DNA of 64,000 nucleotides from Bacteroidota bacterium (lineage in GTDB: Bacteria > Bacteroidota > Bacteroidia > Chitinophagales > BACL12): positions 1 through 64,000 of the forward strand of contig JAKQVC010000110.1 in NCBI GenBank assembly GCA_029571985.1. The letters are read 5' to 3'. Position 1 is the first letter of the stretch. The number at the start of each line of letters is the position of its first letter. Below are positions 25,381-33,491 of the stretch, piece after piece. A program made the translations under genes and the position numbers. Below the pieces are notes generated by a model, which worked only from the letters and a program-made list of their open reading frames with translations, ran no database searches and was not told the DNA's origin.

Positions 25381-27084
25381 TCACTGCAACACCAGCGGCA
25401 ACATAGCTGTATACTCACCAACAGAAACAGCGATGTAATAAGCGCCAGCCGGTAATTCGGGTAGGCGGATCTGCGTTGCGGTGCTGCCAGTTACTTGAGC
25501 GGTGCTGATCATCTCACCCAGGGTATTATATAAACGCCAGGCGTCCATGGGTACTGTGGAGCTGAGTATGAGTGATGCACCCGAAGCGGCGGGATTCGGA
25601 TAGATCTGACAATTCGCTAATTCGGGATCCACCACAGCATCCTGCGCCACCACCGTAAAGCTGCCCATCATACCATCGTCTTCGTGATGCAGCATGTGAC
25701 AGTGATACATATACGGCACCATATCATCGGCGAAATCTTCGAATGTTTTGATCACCTCGGCAAATTGTCCCGGTGGGATAAATACCACATCCTGAAATGC
25801 TGCATCCACAGCATCCGGAGCCATACCATTGATATTATCAATGAGGAATTGTCCTTCGTGAATATGGAAGGGATGCGATATATGCGTGTTATTCGTGATG
25901 CGCCATTTTTCTATGGTGTTGATAGGCACCACTTCATTGATCACATCCATATTAAAAGAGACACCATTGATCACAAAGGGGCCCATCACCATGTTGTCCA
26001 TACCCATGGTTTCCGGCTCTAATGTAAAATAGCGTGTATTGGTATACGCAGGTATGGTCTTGGGTGCAATAAGCGATGCGGGTATTGCTGTTACCGGTGA
26101 TGCAGTAGGTGCGCCCACTGTAATTTGCAGCAGATCGAAGTCGGCGCCGTTGAGCGGATTGGCATCATAGCCCATAATCGTGCCCATGCCCATACCCGAT
26201 GGATTGGCAGCACCATAAATACCATCGGGAAATTCAGAAGCGAAAGAGCGCATCATCAGCGATTGTCCTTCCATACCACTCAGGTCGATCAGAATTTCAT
26301 AGCGCTCACCGGGAGGTAAAATCAAGCGCGTATGTTCAACCGGTTCGCTCAACAAACCACCATCACCGGCGATCACGTAAAATGGCATATCGTTGGTAAA
26401 TCCGATATAAAAAGTGCGCATACTGGCGCCATTCAATAAACGCAGGCGAATTACCTGAGCAGGCAGTTCGATATAAGGATCAACTGTTGCGTTGACCATT
26501 GGCAGAGTATCCATTTCTGTGGCAATGGCGATTTGGTTGAGCACATCGAAGGCTTTGGTTTGTATTGCCAAAGGAATATCATCAATACCATAGGAGCGTG
26601 GCAAATCCAATAATGTTTCTTCCATATCGCGTACTATAAAAAAACCGGCCAAGCCTCTGGCCACCTGTAGATCGGTTTTACCATCGCCGTGCGGATGATA
26701 CCACAAGGTGGCGGCGTCGTTCATCACTTCCCATGAAGGGCTCCAGGTAGCGCCCTGTTCAATAATTTGATGCGGACCACCATCATCTTCTGCCGATAAA
26801 TGGAATCCATGCCAGTGCATGGTAGTACTATTTCCTGTGCCGGTAAGGTTATTAGTGACGTTCACCGTGATAACATCGCCTTCATTCACCATAAGTGTGG
26901 GGCCGAGAATATCGCCATTGATACCATAGGTGGGTGTGACGATACCCGGGATAAATTCTACCGTGCCATTTTGCACGTTGAGATTAAACTCAGGGCCATA
27001 CAATACTGGCGGAATAAGTAAAGGATTCTGACTAAAAACAAACGCAGCATTTATTAATAAGAGGACAAATAATATTTGTTTCAT
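25381..27084 (-). CDS. T9SS-exported multicopper oxidase (bilirubin-oxidase-like)
   Basis: A 567-residue protein with a signal peptide (MKQILFVLLLINAAFVFSQ). It has three cupredoxin domains with copper motifs MHWHGFHL, WYHPHGDG, HPFHIHEGQF and YHCHMLHHEDDGMMG. The C-terminal 80 residues or so (CQIYPNPAASGASLIL ... AMLPLVLQ) are a T9SS type A sorting domain, so the enzyme is expected outside the outer membrane. It differs from the oxidase at 19200, which has a barrel tail instead. It may oxidise Cu(I), Mn(II) or organic substrates. Confidence 0.92.
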   Translation of the reverse strand: MKQILFVLLLINAAFVFSQNPLLIPPVLYGPEFNLNVQNGTVEFIPGIVTPTYGINGDILGPTLMVNEGDVITVNVTNNLTGTGNSTTMHWHGFHLSAEDDGGPHQIIEQGATWSPSWEVMNDAATLWYHPHGDGKTDLQVARGLAGFFIVRDMEETLLDLPRSYGIDDIPLAIQTKAFDVLNQIAIATEMDTLPMVNATVDPYIELPAQVIRLRLLNGASMRTFYIGFTNDMPFYVIAGDGGLLSEPVEHTRLILPPGERYEILIDLSGMEGQSLMMRSFASEFPDGIYGAANPSGMGMGTIMGYDANPLNGADFDLLQITVGAPTASPVTAIPASLIAPKTIPAYTNTRYFTLEPETMGMDNMVMGPFVINGVSFNMDVINEVVPINTIEKWRITNNTHISHPFHIHEGQFLIDNINGMAPDAVDAAFQDVVFIPPGQFAEVIKTFEDFADDMVPYMYHCHMLHHEDDGMMGSFTVVAQDAVVDPELANCQIYPNPAASGASLILSSTVPMDAWRLYNTLGEMISTAQVTGSTATQIRLPELPAGAYYIAVSVGEYTAMLPLVLQ

Positions 27085-27090
27085 AATTAT

Positions 27091-27873
27091 TTACTTTAGA
27101 ATTACCAGTTGCTTAGTTACGGAAAAATCCTGATTGGTCACCTTCAAAAAATACGTTCCTTGGGTCAACAAATTAACATCTAAATCAATTGACTGTGCGC
27201 CAACCGTTGTATATTTTTGCAACTTGGGTGAAGCCGACTTTCCAGTTAAATCAAACAATTCAAATGAAATTTCACCAGGTTGCATAACATCAAATTGCAA
27301 TGTTGCAACCATGCTTGCCGGGTTTGGAGTTATGATCAAACTTTGAATCGATTCAAATACTACATCAATATTAGTTTCAACACCAAATAAACGATAAATT
27401 GAATCTCGAATGATTGTTGTATCACTGGTTAAATAGCTAAGTGTAGAATAAATCACCCTATGGTCTTCCCCTCCCACCAAAACAACAGTAGGCATGCCAA
27501 ATCCACCATAATAGGCCACCTGAAATTCACCACTATCCATTGGTGTGAAAAAAGGTACATGACTAGCATCTACCCAATCTGTTACAGTGCTGCAATCATA
27601 AGTGTCGAGGAATGGAAATGTATAACCAACAACCATTTCAGGAAAATCATTAAGAATTCCATTGGCCATTTCTTGCAATTGCTGCGCCGGAGGAGGACAA
27701 GCGCCACAATCAGGCATATAATATAATAATATTGCCGCCTTGCCCGCATCTAGGTCTGCATATAAATCAACTGCATTCCCATTGCAATCTTCTCCAGTAA
27801 ATTGATAAGCTGATTGCGCATGTGCGGAAAGCACAAAACCCACAAGTACCGTTAGCAAAAAAAACTTTTTCAT
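27091..27873 (-). CDS. T9SS-exported thioredoxin-fold protein
   Basis: A 260-residue protein with signal peptide MKKFFLLTVLVGFVLSAHAQ. A thioredoxin-like domain follows with a CGAC active site (C56, C59; YYMPDCGACPPPAQQ) and a cis-proline loop GMPTVVLVGG. The last 80 residues (LIITPNPASMVATLQF ... KQLVILK) are a T9SS sorting domain. It starts 6 bases before the multicopper oxidase gene, so the two are probably co-transcribed and co-exported. A redox or metal-transfer role for the CXXC pair is inference. Confidence 0.85.
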   Translation of the reverse strand: MKKFFLLTVLVGFVLSAHAQSAYQFTGEDCNGNAVDLYADLDAGKAAILLYYMPDCGACPPPAQQLQEMANGILNDFPEMVVGYTFPFLDTYDCSTVTDWVDASHVPFFTPMDSGEFQVAYYGGFGMPTVVLVGGEDHRVIYSTLSYLTSDTTIIRDSIYRLFGVETNIDVVFESIQSLIITPNPASMVATLQFDVMQPGEISFELFDLTGKSASPKLQKYTTVGAQSIDLDVNLLTQGTYFLKVTNQDFSVTKQLVILK

Positions 27874-27896
27874 GATTTAAATATTTTTAAATAAAT

Positions 27897-28784
27897 TTAT
27901 ATTAATACAATTTTTTTTGTAAGCAAGGTATTATTCAAAATAACTTCTACAAAATAGATACCTTTAGGTAACCCTTCAAAATTAATTGAGAGCGAACCGT
28001 CTTCTAATTCTTCAATAATTGTTGGCGTTGTCTTTTGCCCATTAGAATTAATTATTTGCAAAGATTGCCGACTTAATGCTTTTTCTGATTTTATGATAAA
28101 TAAACCGGATGTAGGATTTGGAAAAATTGAAACCTCCTGATTGGATGAATAATTAAATAGGTAGGAAGGAACATCTTCACCTTCAAATTGTAAATCGTCA
28201 ACATATAAGAAGTCGTTTTGCGCAGGCGTATCGCCGCTAGCTGAAAATGTTATTATACATGTATCGGGATTGAAATCCAAAAAATAAGAAATATTTACTG
28301 TGAACGCAGCCCAACTCATAGCCATACCAGTCAGAGGTTTATGACCGTTGCCAACTACTATACGTTCGTTATTGATTGCATCCCACTTTGTTAACTGGAC
28401 ATCAATATAACCCTGACTACTACCAAAAATCATATGTTGCCACATGCCGGTTAACTTTTCAGGCCTGCTGGAGAATGGAAAACCAGTTAGAGCTGTGAAA
28501 TCTGATGGATCTAAAAGACCACTAACGGCTAACCCGGGCATCACACCCATACCTGTGATGTTTTGACTCGTTAATTTCAAGTACGAAGAGCCAGGGTTCC
28601 CGGGTGTTCCAACTTCACATGTGTAAATACCCGAAGCATCAGTCATTGCATTTAGTGTTGACCACGATTCAGGGACTTCATATGAACCCATATCAGTCCA
28701 AATTTCAAAAGAAGAATTAGGTATTTGCGCTATGGCACAACCCGTATAGATAATACCGGCAATAAAACTTAAAAATTTCAACAT
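27897..28784 (-). CDS. T9SS-exported protein with PCMD-like carbohydrate-metabolism-type domain
   Basis: A 295-residue protein with signal peptide MLKFLSFIAGIIYTGCAIAQ. The mature part begins IPNSSFEIW and contains PESWSTLNAMTD, GYIDVQLTKWD, FSASGDTPAQNDFLYVDDLQF, resembling putative carbohydrate-metabolism (PCMD) beta-sandwich domains. The T9SS sorting domain follows (VSIFPNPTSGLFIIK ... TKKIVLI). It is 23 bases upstream of the thioredoxin-fold gene. AT-richer than the copper genes to its left. Function unknown. Confidence 0.75.
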   Translation of the reverse strand: MLKFLSFIAGIIYTGCAIAQIPNSSFEIWTDMGSYEVPESWSTLNAMTDASGIYTCEVGTPGNPGSSYLKLTSQNITGMGVMPGLAVSGLLDPSDFTALTGFPFSSRPEKLTGMWQHMIFGSSQGYIDVQLTKWDAINNERIVVGNGHKPLTGMAMSWAAFTVNISYFLDFNPDTCIITFSASGDTPAQNDFLYVDDLQFEGEDVPSYLFNYSSNQEVSIFPNPTSGLFIIKSEKALSRQSLQIINSNGQKTTPTIIEELEDGSLSINFEGLPKGIYFVEVILNNTLLTKKIVLI

Positions 28785-28843
28785 TGCGTTAGATTTAATG
28801 ATTAATTACTATTTAGAGGGGATATTCCTTAAACAGCAAATCA

Positions 28844-29254
28844 TCAAATCTGGAAACTACTTTTGTAAATACATAAATCAACTCCACCTAACGGCGGTCC
28901 GCTATCAAAAGCATTATGAAGAATGGATTCATGCTTAATATTGGGATAGAAAAATTGATAGCTGTCAATAGACTCTAATAGAGTAATAGAACTTAAATGA
29001 GACTCAATAGAATACGATGAGTAAAATTGACCGCATAACCCCGAAATAGTCAAATGTGATTGTTGACAGTTTGAACTTCCTTTTTCATTTGGCACGTTTT
29101 TTTCGCAACATGAATGAGTCGAAATAGTTTTACTGCTTATTAACTCATCGTTTACAAGGCAATAAACAGAACATGTAAGTGATGCAAAATACATTAACAC
29201 CATTGCTGGGCCAATTATTTTAATACCATTACTGACACGTCCTATGAAAAACAT
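28844..29254 (-). CDS. Small Cys-rich membrane protein, possibly HYC_CC_PP-like
   Basis: A 136-residue protein when started at the ATG at 29254 (MFFIGRVSNGIKIIGPAMVLMYFASL), with a hydrophobic N-terminal segment followed by a Cys-rich part (STHSCCEKN, SNCQQSHL) and a late GPPLGGVDLCIYKS. The order His-Cys-Cys ... Cys ... Pro-Pro recalls the small HYC_CC_PP proteins seen near Bacteroidota copper genes. The open frame extends 11 codons upstream, but a complete -33/-7 promoter ends just 3 bases before 29254, which decides the start. Confidence 0.55.
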   Translation of the reverse strand: MFFIGRVSNGIKIIGPAMVLMYFASLTCSVYCLVNDELISSKTISTHSCCEKNVPNEKGSSNCQQSHLTISGLCGQFYSSYSIESHLSSITLLESIDSYQFFYPNIKHESILHNAFDSGPPLGGVDLCIYKSSFQI

Positions 29255-29257
29255 ATA

Positions 29258-29287
29258 CAAAAGTAATAAAAAAGTACTTTTTAGCAA
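29258..29287 (-). promoter_or_regulatory. Complete -33/-7 promoter for the Cys-rich membrane protein gene
   Basis: On the minus strand: TTG at 29287-29285, a 19-base spacer, then TACTTTTG at 29265-29258. This is the expected Bacteroidota spacing. The -7 element ends 3 bases before the ATG at 29254, implying a leaderless transcript. Confidence 0.65.
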
Positions 29288-29414
29288 AAAAAACAGAATT
29301 TCTTACCATTTTCAGATAAATAGTTGACAATCAATTGATTACTTAGTACTTTTTCTAACAAAAATGTGCAACTGGACATTCAAAAAGCATTAATGTCACT
29401 TTAAATAAATTTTC

Positions 29415-29447
29415 TTTGATGTTTCGCTCAAAATCGCCCTACCTTTG
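29415..29447 (+). promoter_or_regulatory. Complete -33/-7 promoter for panD
   Basis: TTTG at 29415-29418, a 21-base spacer and TACCTTTG at 29440-29447. The ATG follows after 6 bases. Confidence 0.65.
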
Positions 29448-29453
29448 CACCCT

Positions 29454-29804
29454 ATGCGTGTTGAAGTATTAAAGAGTAAGATCCACAGGGTTAAGGTTAC
29501 CGAGTCGAATTTAAACTATATCGGTAGCATAACGATTGATGAGGACCTGTTGGATGCTGCCAATATGATTGAATTTGAAAAAGTACAGGTGCTGAACATC
29601 AATAATGGAGCGCGTTTGGAAACCTATATCATCAAAGGTGAACGCGGTTCGGGTGTTATTTGCCTGAACGGACCGGCTGCTCATCATGTAACACCCGGCG
29701 ATATTGTCATTGTGTGTTCTTATGCCTCTATGGAATGGGGGGAGGCCAAATTGTTCCGTCCTACCCTCATTTTCCCGGATAGCGAAACCAATATGCTCGG
29801 ATAA
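29454..29804 (+). CDS. panD: Aspartate 1-decarboxylase PanD
   Basis: A 116-residue pyruvoyl enzyme that makes beta-alanine for pantothenate. It opens [17 protein letters not shown] and has the self-cleavage site Gly-Ser in [39 protein letters not shown] is also diagnostic. The ATG at 29454 is preferred over an upstream TTG because it matches the family and follows a full promoter. panC is about 17 kb away, on the other side of the accessory block. Confidence 0.97.
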   Translation: MRVEVLKSKIHRVKVTESNLNYIGSITIDEDLLDAANMIEFEKVQVLNINNGARLETYIIKGERGSGVICLNGPAAHHVTPGDIVIVCSYASMEWGEAKLFRPTLIFPDSETNMLG

Positions 29805-29805
29805 T

Positions 29806-30837
29806 TTGAACCGGAAACTACTCTTCAATATCCTCAAATTTGTCGTATTCCTGTCGCTGGGAGTGCTACTTGCCTGGTATGTGACAAAAGATTTGACGCA
29901 GGAGCAGCGAGATGAGTTAAGGAGTTCCTTCCGGGAGGCAAATTATTGGTGGATAGGCCTGGCCATGGTCATCGGCGTGTTGAGTCATATTTTACGTGCT
30001 GTCAGGTGGAAAATGATGCTGGAACCGCTCGGATACCATCCCCGCACCAGCACAACCTTTCACAGTGTGATGATTGCCTATCTGGCGAATATGGCCGTGC
30101 CACGCTTGGGCGAGGTTACCCGTTGCGGCATTATTCAGCGCTATGAAAAAGTACCTTTTGATAAGGCAGTAGGCACACTGGTGGTGGAACGCAGTATCGA
30201 TCTGGTATGCCTTGTATTGGCAACTGCACTGTTGTTTCTGACCCAATTCAGCCGGATTAATCAGTTTTTCTCTGAAAAAGTGATTCAGCCTATCGGCGAT
30301 AAACTTACTGAAAGCGCAAATACCTTTTTCATATTAGCCCTGGTTGGCGTGGTGATGCTTGTTGGACTATGGGTATTTATACGCTACTTTTCGCATACAG
30401 AAGCTTACCTGCGATTGCGCTTGCTCCTTTTAAATGTTCGGGATGGTATTTATAGCATCCGCCATTTAAAAAACTTTAAGCTTTTCCTGTTATATACCTT
30501 CCTGATTTGGTTTTGTTATTTTACAACCGCCTGGCTGGCATTGTATGCCTTGAGCGAAACCAGTCACATGGGCCCGAATGAAGCCTTAGCAGTTCTGGTA
30601 TTTGGCACGGTAGGCATCATCAGCACCCCTGGTGGTATTGGAGCCTATCAGCTCATCGTTACCGAAACATTGGTAGCCTTATATGGTTTGGACCGCACTT
30701 ATGCTATCAGTTTTAGCTGGTTGGCATGGAGCTGTCAGACCATAATGATTATCTTTGTTGCCTTGATTTCCCTCCTCGCTGTTTCGAGGTTGAGCAGACG
30801 CCAGCAACATGACCAAACCGCAAGCGATACACCATAA
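29806..30837 (+). CDS. Flippase-like membrane protein (lysylphosphatidylglycerol synthase TM-region family)
   Basis: A 343-residue protein from a TTG start at 29806, one base after the panD stop, with about eight membrane segments. Features such as VVERSIDLVCLV, ARLGEVTRC-like AVPRLGEVTRCGIIQRYE and GTVGIISTPGGIGAYQ fit the UPF0104/flippase-like family. The lysyl-transferase catalytic domain is absent. It may move or modify lipids in the inner membrane. A GTG at 29704 would overlap panD by 100 bases and is rejected. It is co-transcribed with panD. Confidence 0.88.
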   Translation: MNRKLLFNILKFVVFLSLGVLLAWYVTKDLTQEQRDELRSSFREANYWWIGLAMVIGVLSHILRAVRWKMMLEPLGYHPRTSTTFHSVMIAYLANMAVPRLGEVTRCGIIQRYEKVPFDKAVGTLVVERSIDLVCLVLATALLFLTQFSRINQFFSEKVIQPIGDKLTESANTFFILALVGVVMLVGLWVFIRYFSHTEAYLRLRLLLLNVRDGIYSIRHLKNFKLFLLYTFLIWFCYFTTAWLALYALSETSHMGPNEALAVLVFGTVGIISTPGGIGAYQLIVTETLVALYGLDRTYAISFSWLAWSCQTIMIIFVALISLLAVSRLSRRQQHDQTASDTP

Positions 30838-31327
30838 AATTTACGATTTGCCGCAGCTCCTGCAGCAAATTTCCGTTTGGCGGTTTCATAACAGACAAAT
30901 TGTATTTACAAACGGATGTTTCGACATTTTGCATAAAGGACATGCGCATGTATTAAATACTGCATCTGAACTGGCCTATAATGCAGCTGTTATTGTTGGT
31001 GTAAATACAGATGCTTCCGTGAAGCGATTGAAAGGTGAGAGCCGGCCAATCAATAATCAAAACGACCGCGCGTTTATGCTGGCGAGTTTATACGCCGTTT
31101 CTGCGGTTGTTTTATTTGATGAAGAAACACCATATGCGCTCATTCAGGCGATTCAGCCTGATTTTATCGTGAAGGGTGGTGATTACACACCTGACACAAT
31201 TGTTGGCGCAGATATCGTCCAGGCAAGAGGCGGTAAAGTAGTTGTTGTTCCTTTTCTGGAAAATTACAGCACAACCGGACTTGTTGAAAAAATGAAACTA
31301 CCTGAATTACCCAAACACAGCAGCTGA
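30809..31327 (+). CDS. rfaE2: D-glycero-beta-D-manno-heptose 1-phosphate adenylyltransferase
   Basis: A 172-residue nucleotidyltransferase. It has FTNGCFDILHKGH with the HxGH motif (residues 42-45), VGVNTDASVKRLKGESRPIN and VPFLENYSTTGLVEKM at the end. It forms ADP-heptose for the lipopolysaccharide core; in many bacteria the domain is fused in HldE, here it stands alone, as is usual in Bacteroidota. The ATG overlaps the end of the flippase-like gene by 29 bases. Confidence 0.92.
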   Translation: MTKPQAIHHKIYDLPQLLQQISVWRFHNRQIVFTNGCFDILHKGHAHVLNTASELAYNAAVIVGVNTDASVKRLKGESRPINNQNDRAFMLASLYAVSAVVLFDEETPYALIQAIQPDFIVKGGDYTPDTIVGADIVQARGGKVVVVPFLENYSTTGLVEKMKLPELPKHSS

Positions 31328-31344
31328 AAAAAATAAATACGAAT

Positions 31345-32484
31345 ATGAATTTTCAATTAACCGAAGAACAACTCATGATCCGCCAGGCGGCACGTGATTT
31401 TGCACAGCATGTTTTAAAGCCGGGCGTAATTGATCGCGACAGAGAAATGCGATACCCATATGAAGAAGTAAAGCAAATGGGTGAATTAGGCTTCCTGGGA
31501 ATGATGGTATCACCTGAATATGGTGGTGGTGGTATGGACACCATGAGTTATGTGCTGGCTATGGAAGAAATTTCTAAAGTTGACAGCAGTTGCTCAGTGA
31601 TTATGAGTGTAAACAACTCTTTGGTATGTTGGGGACTTGAACAATTCGGCACAGAAGAACAAAAACGCAAATATTTGCCGGATTTAGCTTCTGGTCGTAA
31701 AATTGGTGCTTTCTGTTTGAGTGAGCCTGAGGCCGGCAGCGATGCCACTTCTCAGCGAACTACAGCAGAAGATATGGGCGATTATTATTTACTCAATGGC
31801 ACTAAAAACTGGATTACCAATGGTGGCACTGCCAGTGTTTATCTGGTGATGGCACAAACACATCCTGATAAAGCACATAAAGGCATTAACTGCCTGATTG
31901 TAGAAAAAGGCATGGAAGGATTCGTGGTTGGCGCGAAAGAAGACAAGTTGGGTATTCGTGCCAGCGATACACATACCTTATTATTTAATGATGTTAAAGT
32001 ACCAAAAGCTAATCGCATAGGTGATGATGGATTTGGATTCACTTTTGCCATGAAAACATTAAGCGGTGGTCGTATTGGTATTGCCAGTCAGGCATTGGGT
32101 ATTGCATCCGGCGCTTATGAATTAGCATTGGAATATGCGAAAACACGCAAAGCATTCGGCAAAACGATTTCCGACCATCAGGCAATACAATTTAAATTGG
32201 CTGATATGGCTACCGAAATTGAAGCCGCCCGTTTGTTGATTTATAAAGCAGCACAATTAAAGGATGCGCATGATAATTATGACCTGGCTTCTTCAATGGC
32301 AAAAGTTTTTGCATCAGAAGTAGCAATGAGAACTACTGTTGAAGCGGTTCAAATTCATGGTGGATATGGCTACGTAAAAGAATACCATGTTGAACGACTG
32401 ATGCGCGATGCTAAGATCACTCAGATTTACGAAGGCACCAGCGAAGTGCAACGCATAGTGATTGGCAGAAGTATCTTAAAATAA
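31345..32484 (+). CDS. Acyl-CoA dehydrogenase (short-/medium-chain type)
   Basis: A 379-residue flavoprotein with FAD- and substrate-binding signatures GAFCLSEPEAGSDATSQRT, KNWITNGG and KLGIRASDTHTLLF. The catalytic glutamate is expected at E363 in YEGTSEVQR near the end. It oxidises acyl-CoA to enoyl-CoA in fatty-acid or branched-chain degradation and passes electrons to ETF. It starts 17 bases after rfaE2 and is followed by a strong terminator. Confidence 0.93.
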   Translation: MNFQLTEEQLMIRQAARDFAQHVLKPGVIDRDREMRYPYEEVKQMGELGFLGMMVSPEYGGGGMDTMSYVLAMEEISKVDSSCSVIMSVNNSLVCWGLEQFGTEEQKRKYLPDLASGRKIGAFCLSEPEAGSDATSQRTTAEDMGDYYLLNGTKNWITNGGTASVYLVMAQTHPDKAHKGINCLIVEKGMEGFVVGAKEDKLGIRASDTHTLLFNDVKVPKANRIGDDGFGFTFAMKTLSGGRIGIASQALGIASGAYELALEYAKTRKAFGKTISDHQAIQFKLADMATEIEAARLLIYKAAQLKDAHDNYDLASSMAKVFASEVAMRTTVEAVQIHGGYGYVKEYHVERLMRDAKITQIYEGTSEVQRIVIGRSILK

Positions 32485-32500
32485 AGATATATACTGATAT

Positions 32501-32537
32501 AAAACAAAAGGCTGTCAATATGACGGCCTTTTGTTTT
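32501..32537 (+). terminator. Rho-independent terminator after the acyl-CoA dehydrogenase
   Basis: A long near-perfect stem: AAAACAAAAGGCTGTCA pairs with TGACGGCCTTTTGTTTT around a 3-base loop. It lies 16 bases past the stop codon and is T-rich at its 3' end. Confidence 0.9.
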
Positions 32538-32607
32538 ATATATCGAAATTGAATTAGAATATTTTCTCCACTATCTCCTCTATTAATCCAAAAGTATCAG
32601 ACAAAAT

Positions 32608-32639
32608 AAAAGCCGTCTTCAAAAAATGAAAACGGCTTT
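32608..32639 (-). terminator. Rho-independent terminator after the GIN-domain gene
   Basis: AAAGCCGT and ACGGCTTT form the stem, extended by TTC/GAA. On the minus strand it is followed by TTTTATTTT, 24 bases past the stop at 32664. Confidence 0.85.
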
Positions 32640-32663
32640 CAAATATGTAATACGCTTAATGCA

Positions 32664-33374
32664 TTAACTATCTTTTCTTTTTACGGTGCCGCTACCGGAA
32701 ATATCCTGCTTAACAGATTTTGGGTCGCCTGTATAATATACAGAACCACTGCCAGCTACGGATACCGACAATTCTCCGTTAGACTTTACATAAGCTGATC
32801 CACTACCCGCAATACTTACTTTAATCGCATCTGCATTACAGCCATTAGATTTCACATTACCACTTCCGGCAATATCTATTTTTAATTTCTTTGTGTTACC
32901 ATCCAGATTCACATTTCCACTTCCTGCGATATCGGTTTTCACTTCGTCGCTTTGTACAGTTGCCTGTGAATTGCCGGAACCGGCGATGGAAAATTCAATT
33001 ACAGGCTCGGTGATGGTATTCATACCTTTGAAATTTCCACTTCCTGCAATAGAAACTGTTTTTAAATGTGGGCCGGAAACATACAATTTCACACTTTTAT
33101 AATTCCGCTTTTCTTCATATTTAACTCGAAGCGTTTCATTTTTCACTTCCAACGTGAGGTGTTCGAGATCTTCTGCCGATGCTTCCAGTTTTGCCGATAC
33201 AACTTCTGATTGGGTATATTCAACATTCAGCGAACCGTCAATAGCTATTTCAGTAAATGCGGAAATTTCGAATTCCTTTACATCCATTGTTGATTTATCG
33301 CTGCGGAAAGATTGCAGGAATAATACCGTTGCAATCATTACAACCGGTATAGCGAGTAGTTTAAATTTGTTCAT
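32664..33374 (-). CDS. GIN-domain (DUF2807) protein, auto-transporter adhesin head-like
   Basis: A 236-residue protein from the ATG at 33374 (MNKFKLLAIPVVMIATVLFL, a signal or anchor segment). The body starts EFEISAFTEIAIDGSLNVEYTQS and then has about seven copies of an IAGSGN-type turn (SIAGSGNFKG, DIAGSGNVNL, DIAGSGNVKS, SIAGSGSAYV, SVAGSGSVYY, DISGSGTVKR) spaced 15-24 residues apart, as expected for a right-handed beta-helix. The longer open frame to 33446 is not supported. The upstream palindrome and promoter lie just before the start. Its function is not established. Confidence 0.88.
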   Translation of the reverse strand: MNKFKLLAIPVVMIATVLFLQSFRSDKSTMDVKEFEISAFTEIAIDGSLNVEYTQSEVVSAKLEASAEDLEHLTLEVKNETLRVKYEEKRNYKSVKLYVSGPHLKTVSIAGSGNFKGMNTITEPVIEFSIAGSGNSQATVQSDEVKTDIAGSGNVNLDGNTKKLKIDIAGSGNVKSNGCNADAIKVSIAGSGSAYVKSNGELSVSVAGSGSVYYTGDPKSVKQDISGSGTVKRKDS

Positions 33375-33393
33375 TGTGGAAGTATTTATCATC

Positions 33394-33401
33394 CAAAAGT
33401 A
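33394..33401 (-). promoter_or_regulatory. -7 element (TACTTTTG) for the GIN-domain gene
   Basis: The minus strand reads TACTTTTG, 19 bases before the ATG at 33374. There is no TTG at -33; the palindrome at 33411-33432 occupies that region. Confidence 0.5.
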
Positions 33402-33410
33402 AGCATCCTG

Positions 33411-33432
33411 TAACGGTATGTACATACCGTTA
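33411..33432. promoter_or_regulatory. Perfect 22-bp palindrome, candidate operator
   Basis: The half-site TAACGGTATGT is followed immediately by its exact reverse complement, with no central spacer. It begins 9 bases upstream of the TACTTTTG element, covering the -33 region, and 36 bases before the GIN-domain start codon. This is the classic placement for a dimeric repressor or activator site. There is no T-run on either side, so it is not a terminator. Confidence 0.6.
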
Positions 33433-33491
33433 AGTAATATTAACACATCCGCGAGCCCTTAGTGCCCACAGATGCACTTATACCATTAGCA

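Noticed and set aside
29704-29805. Upstream extension of the flippase-like protein into panD
   Set aside because: It would overlap panD by 100 bases; the TTG one base past the panD stop gives a family-like N-terminus.
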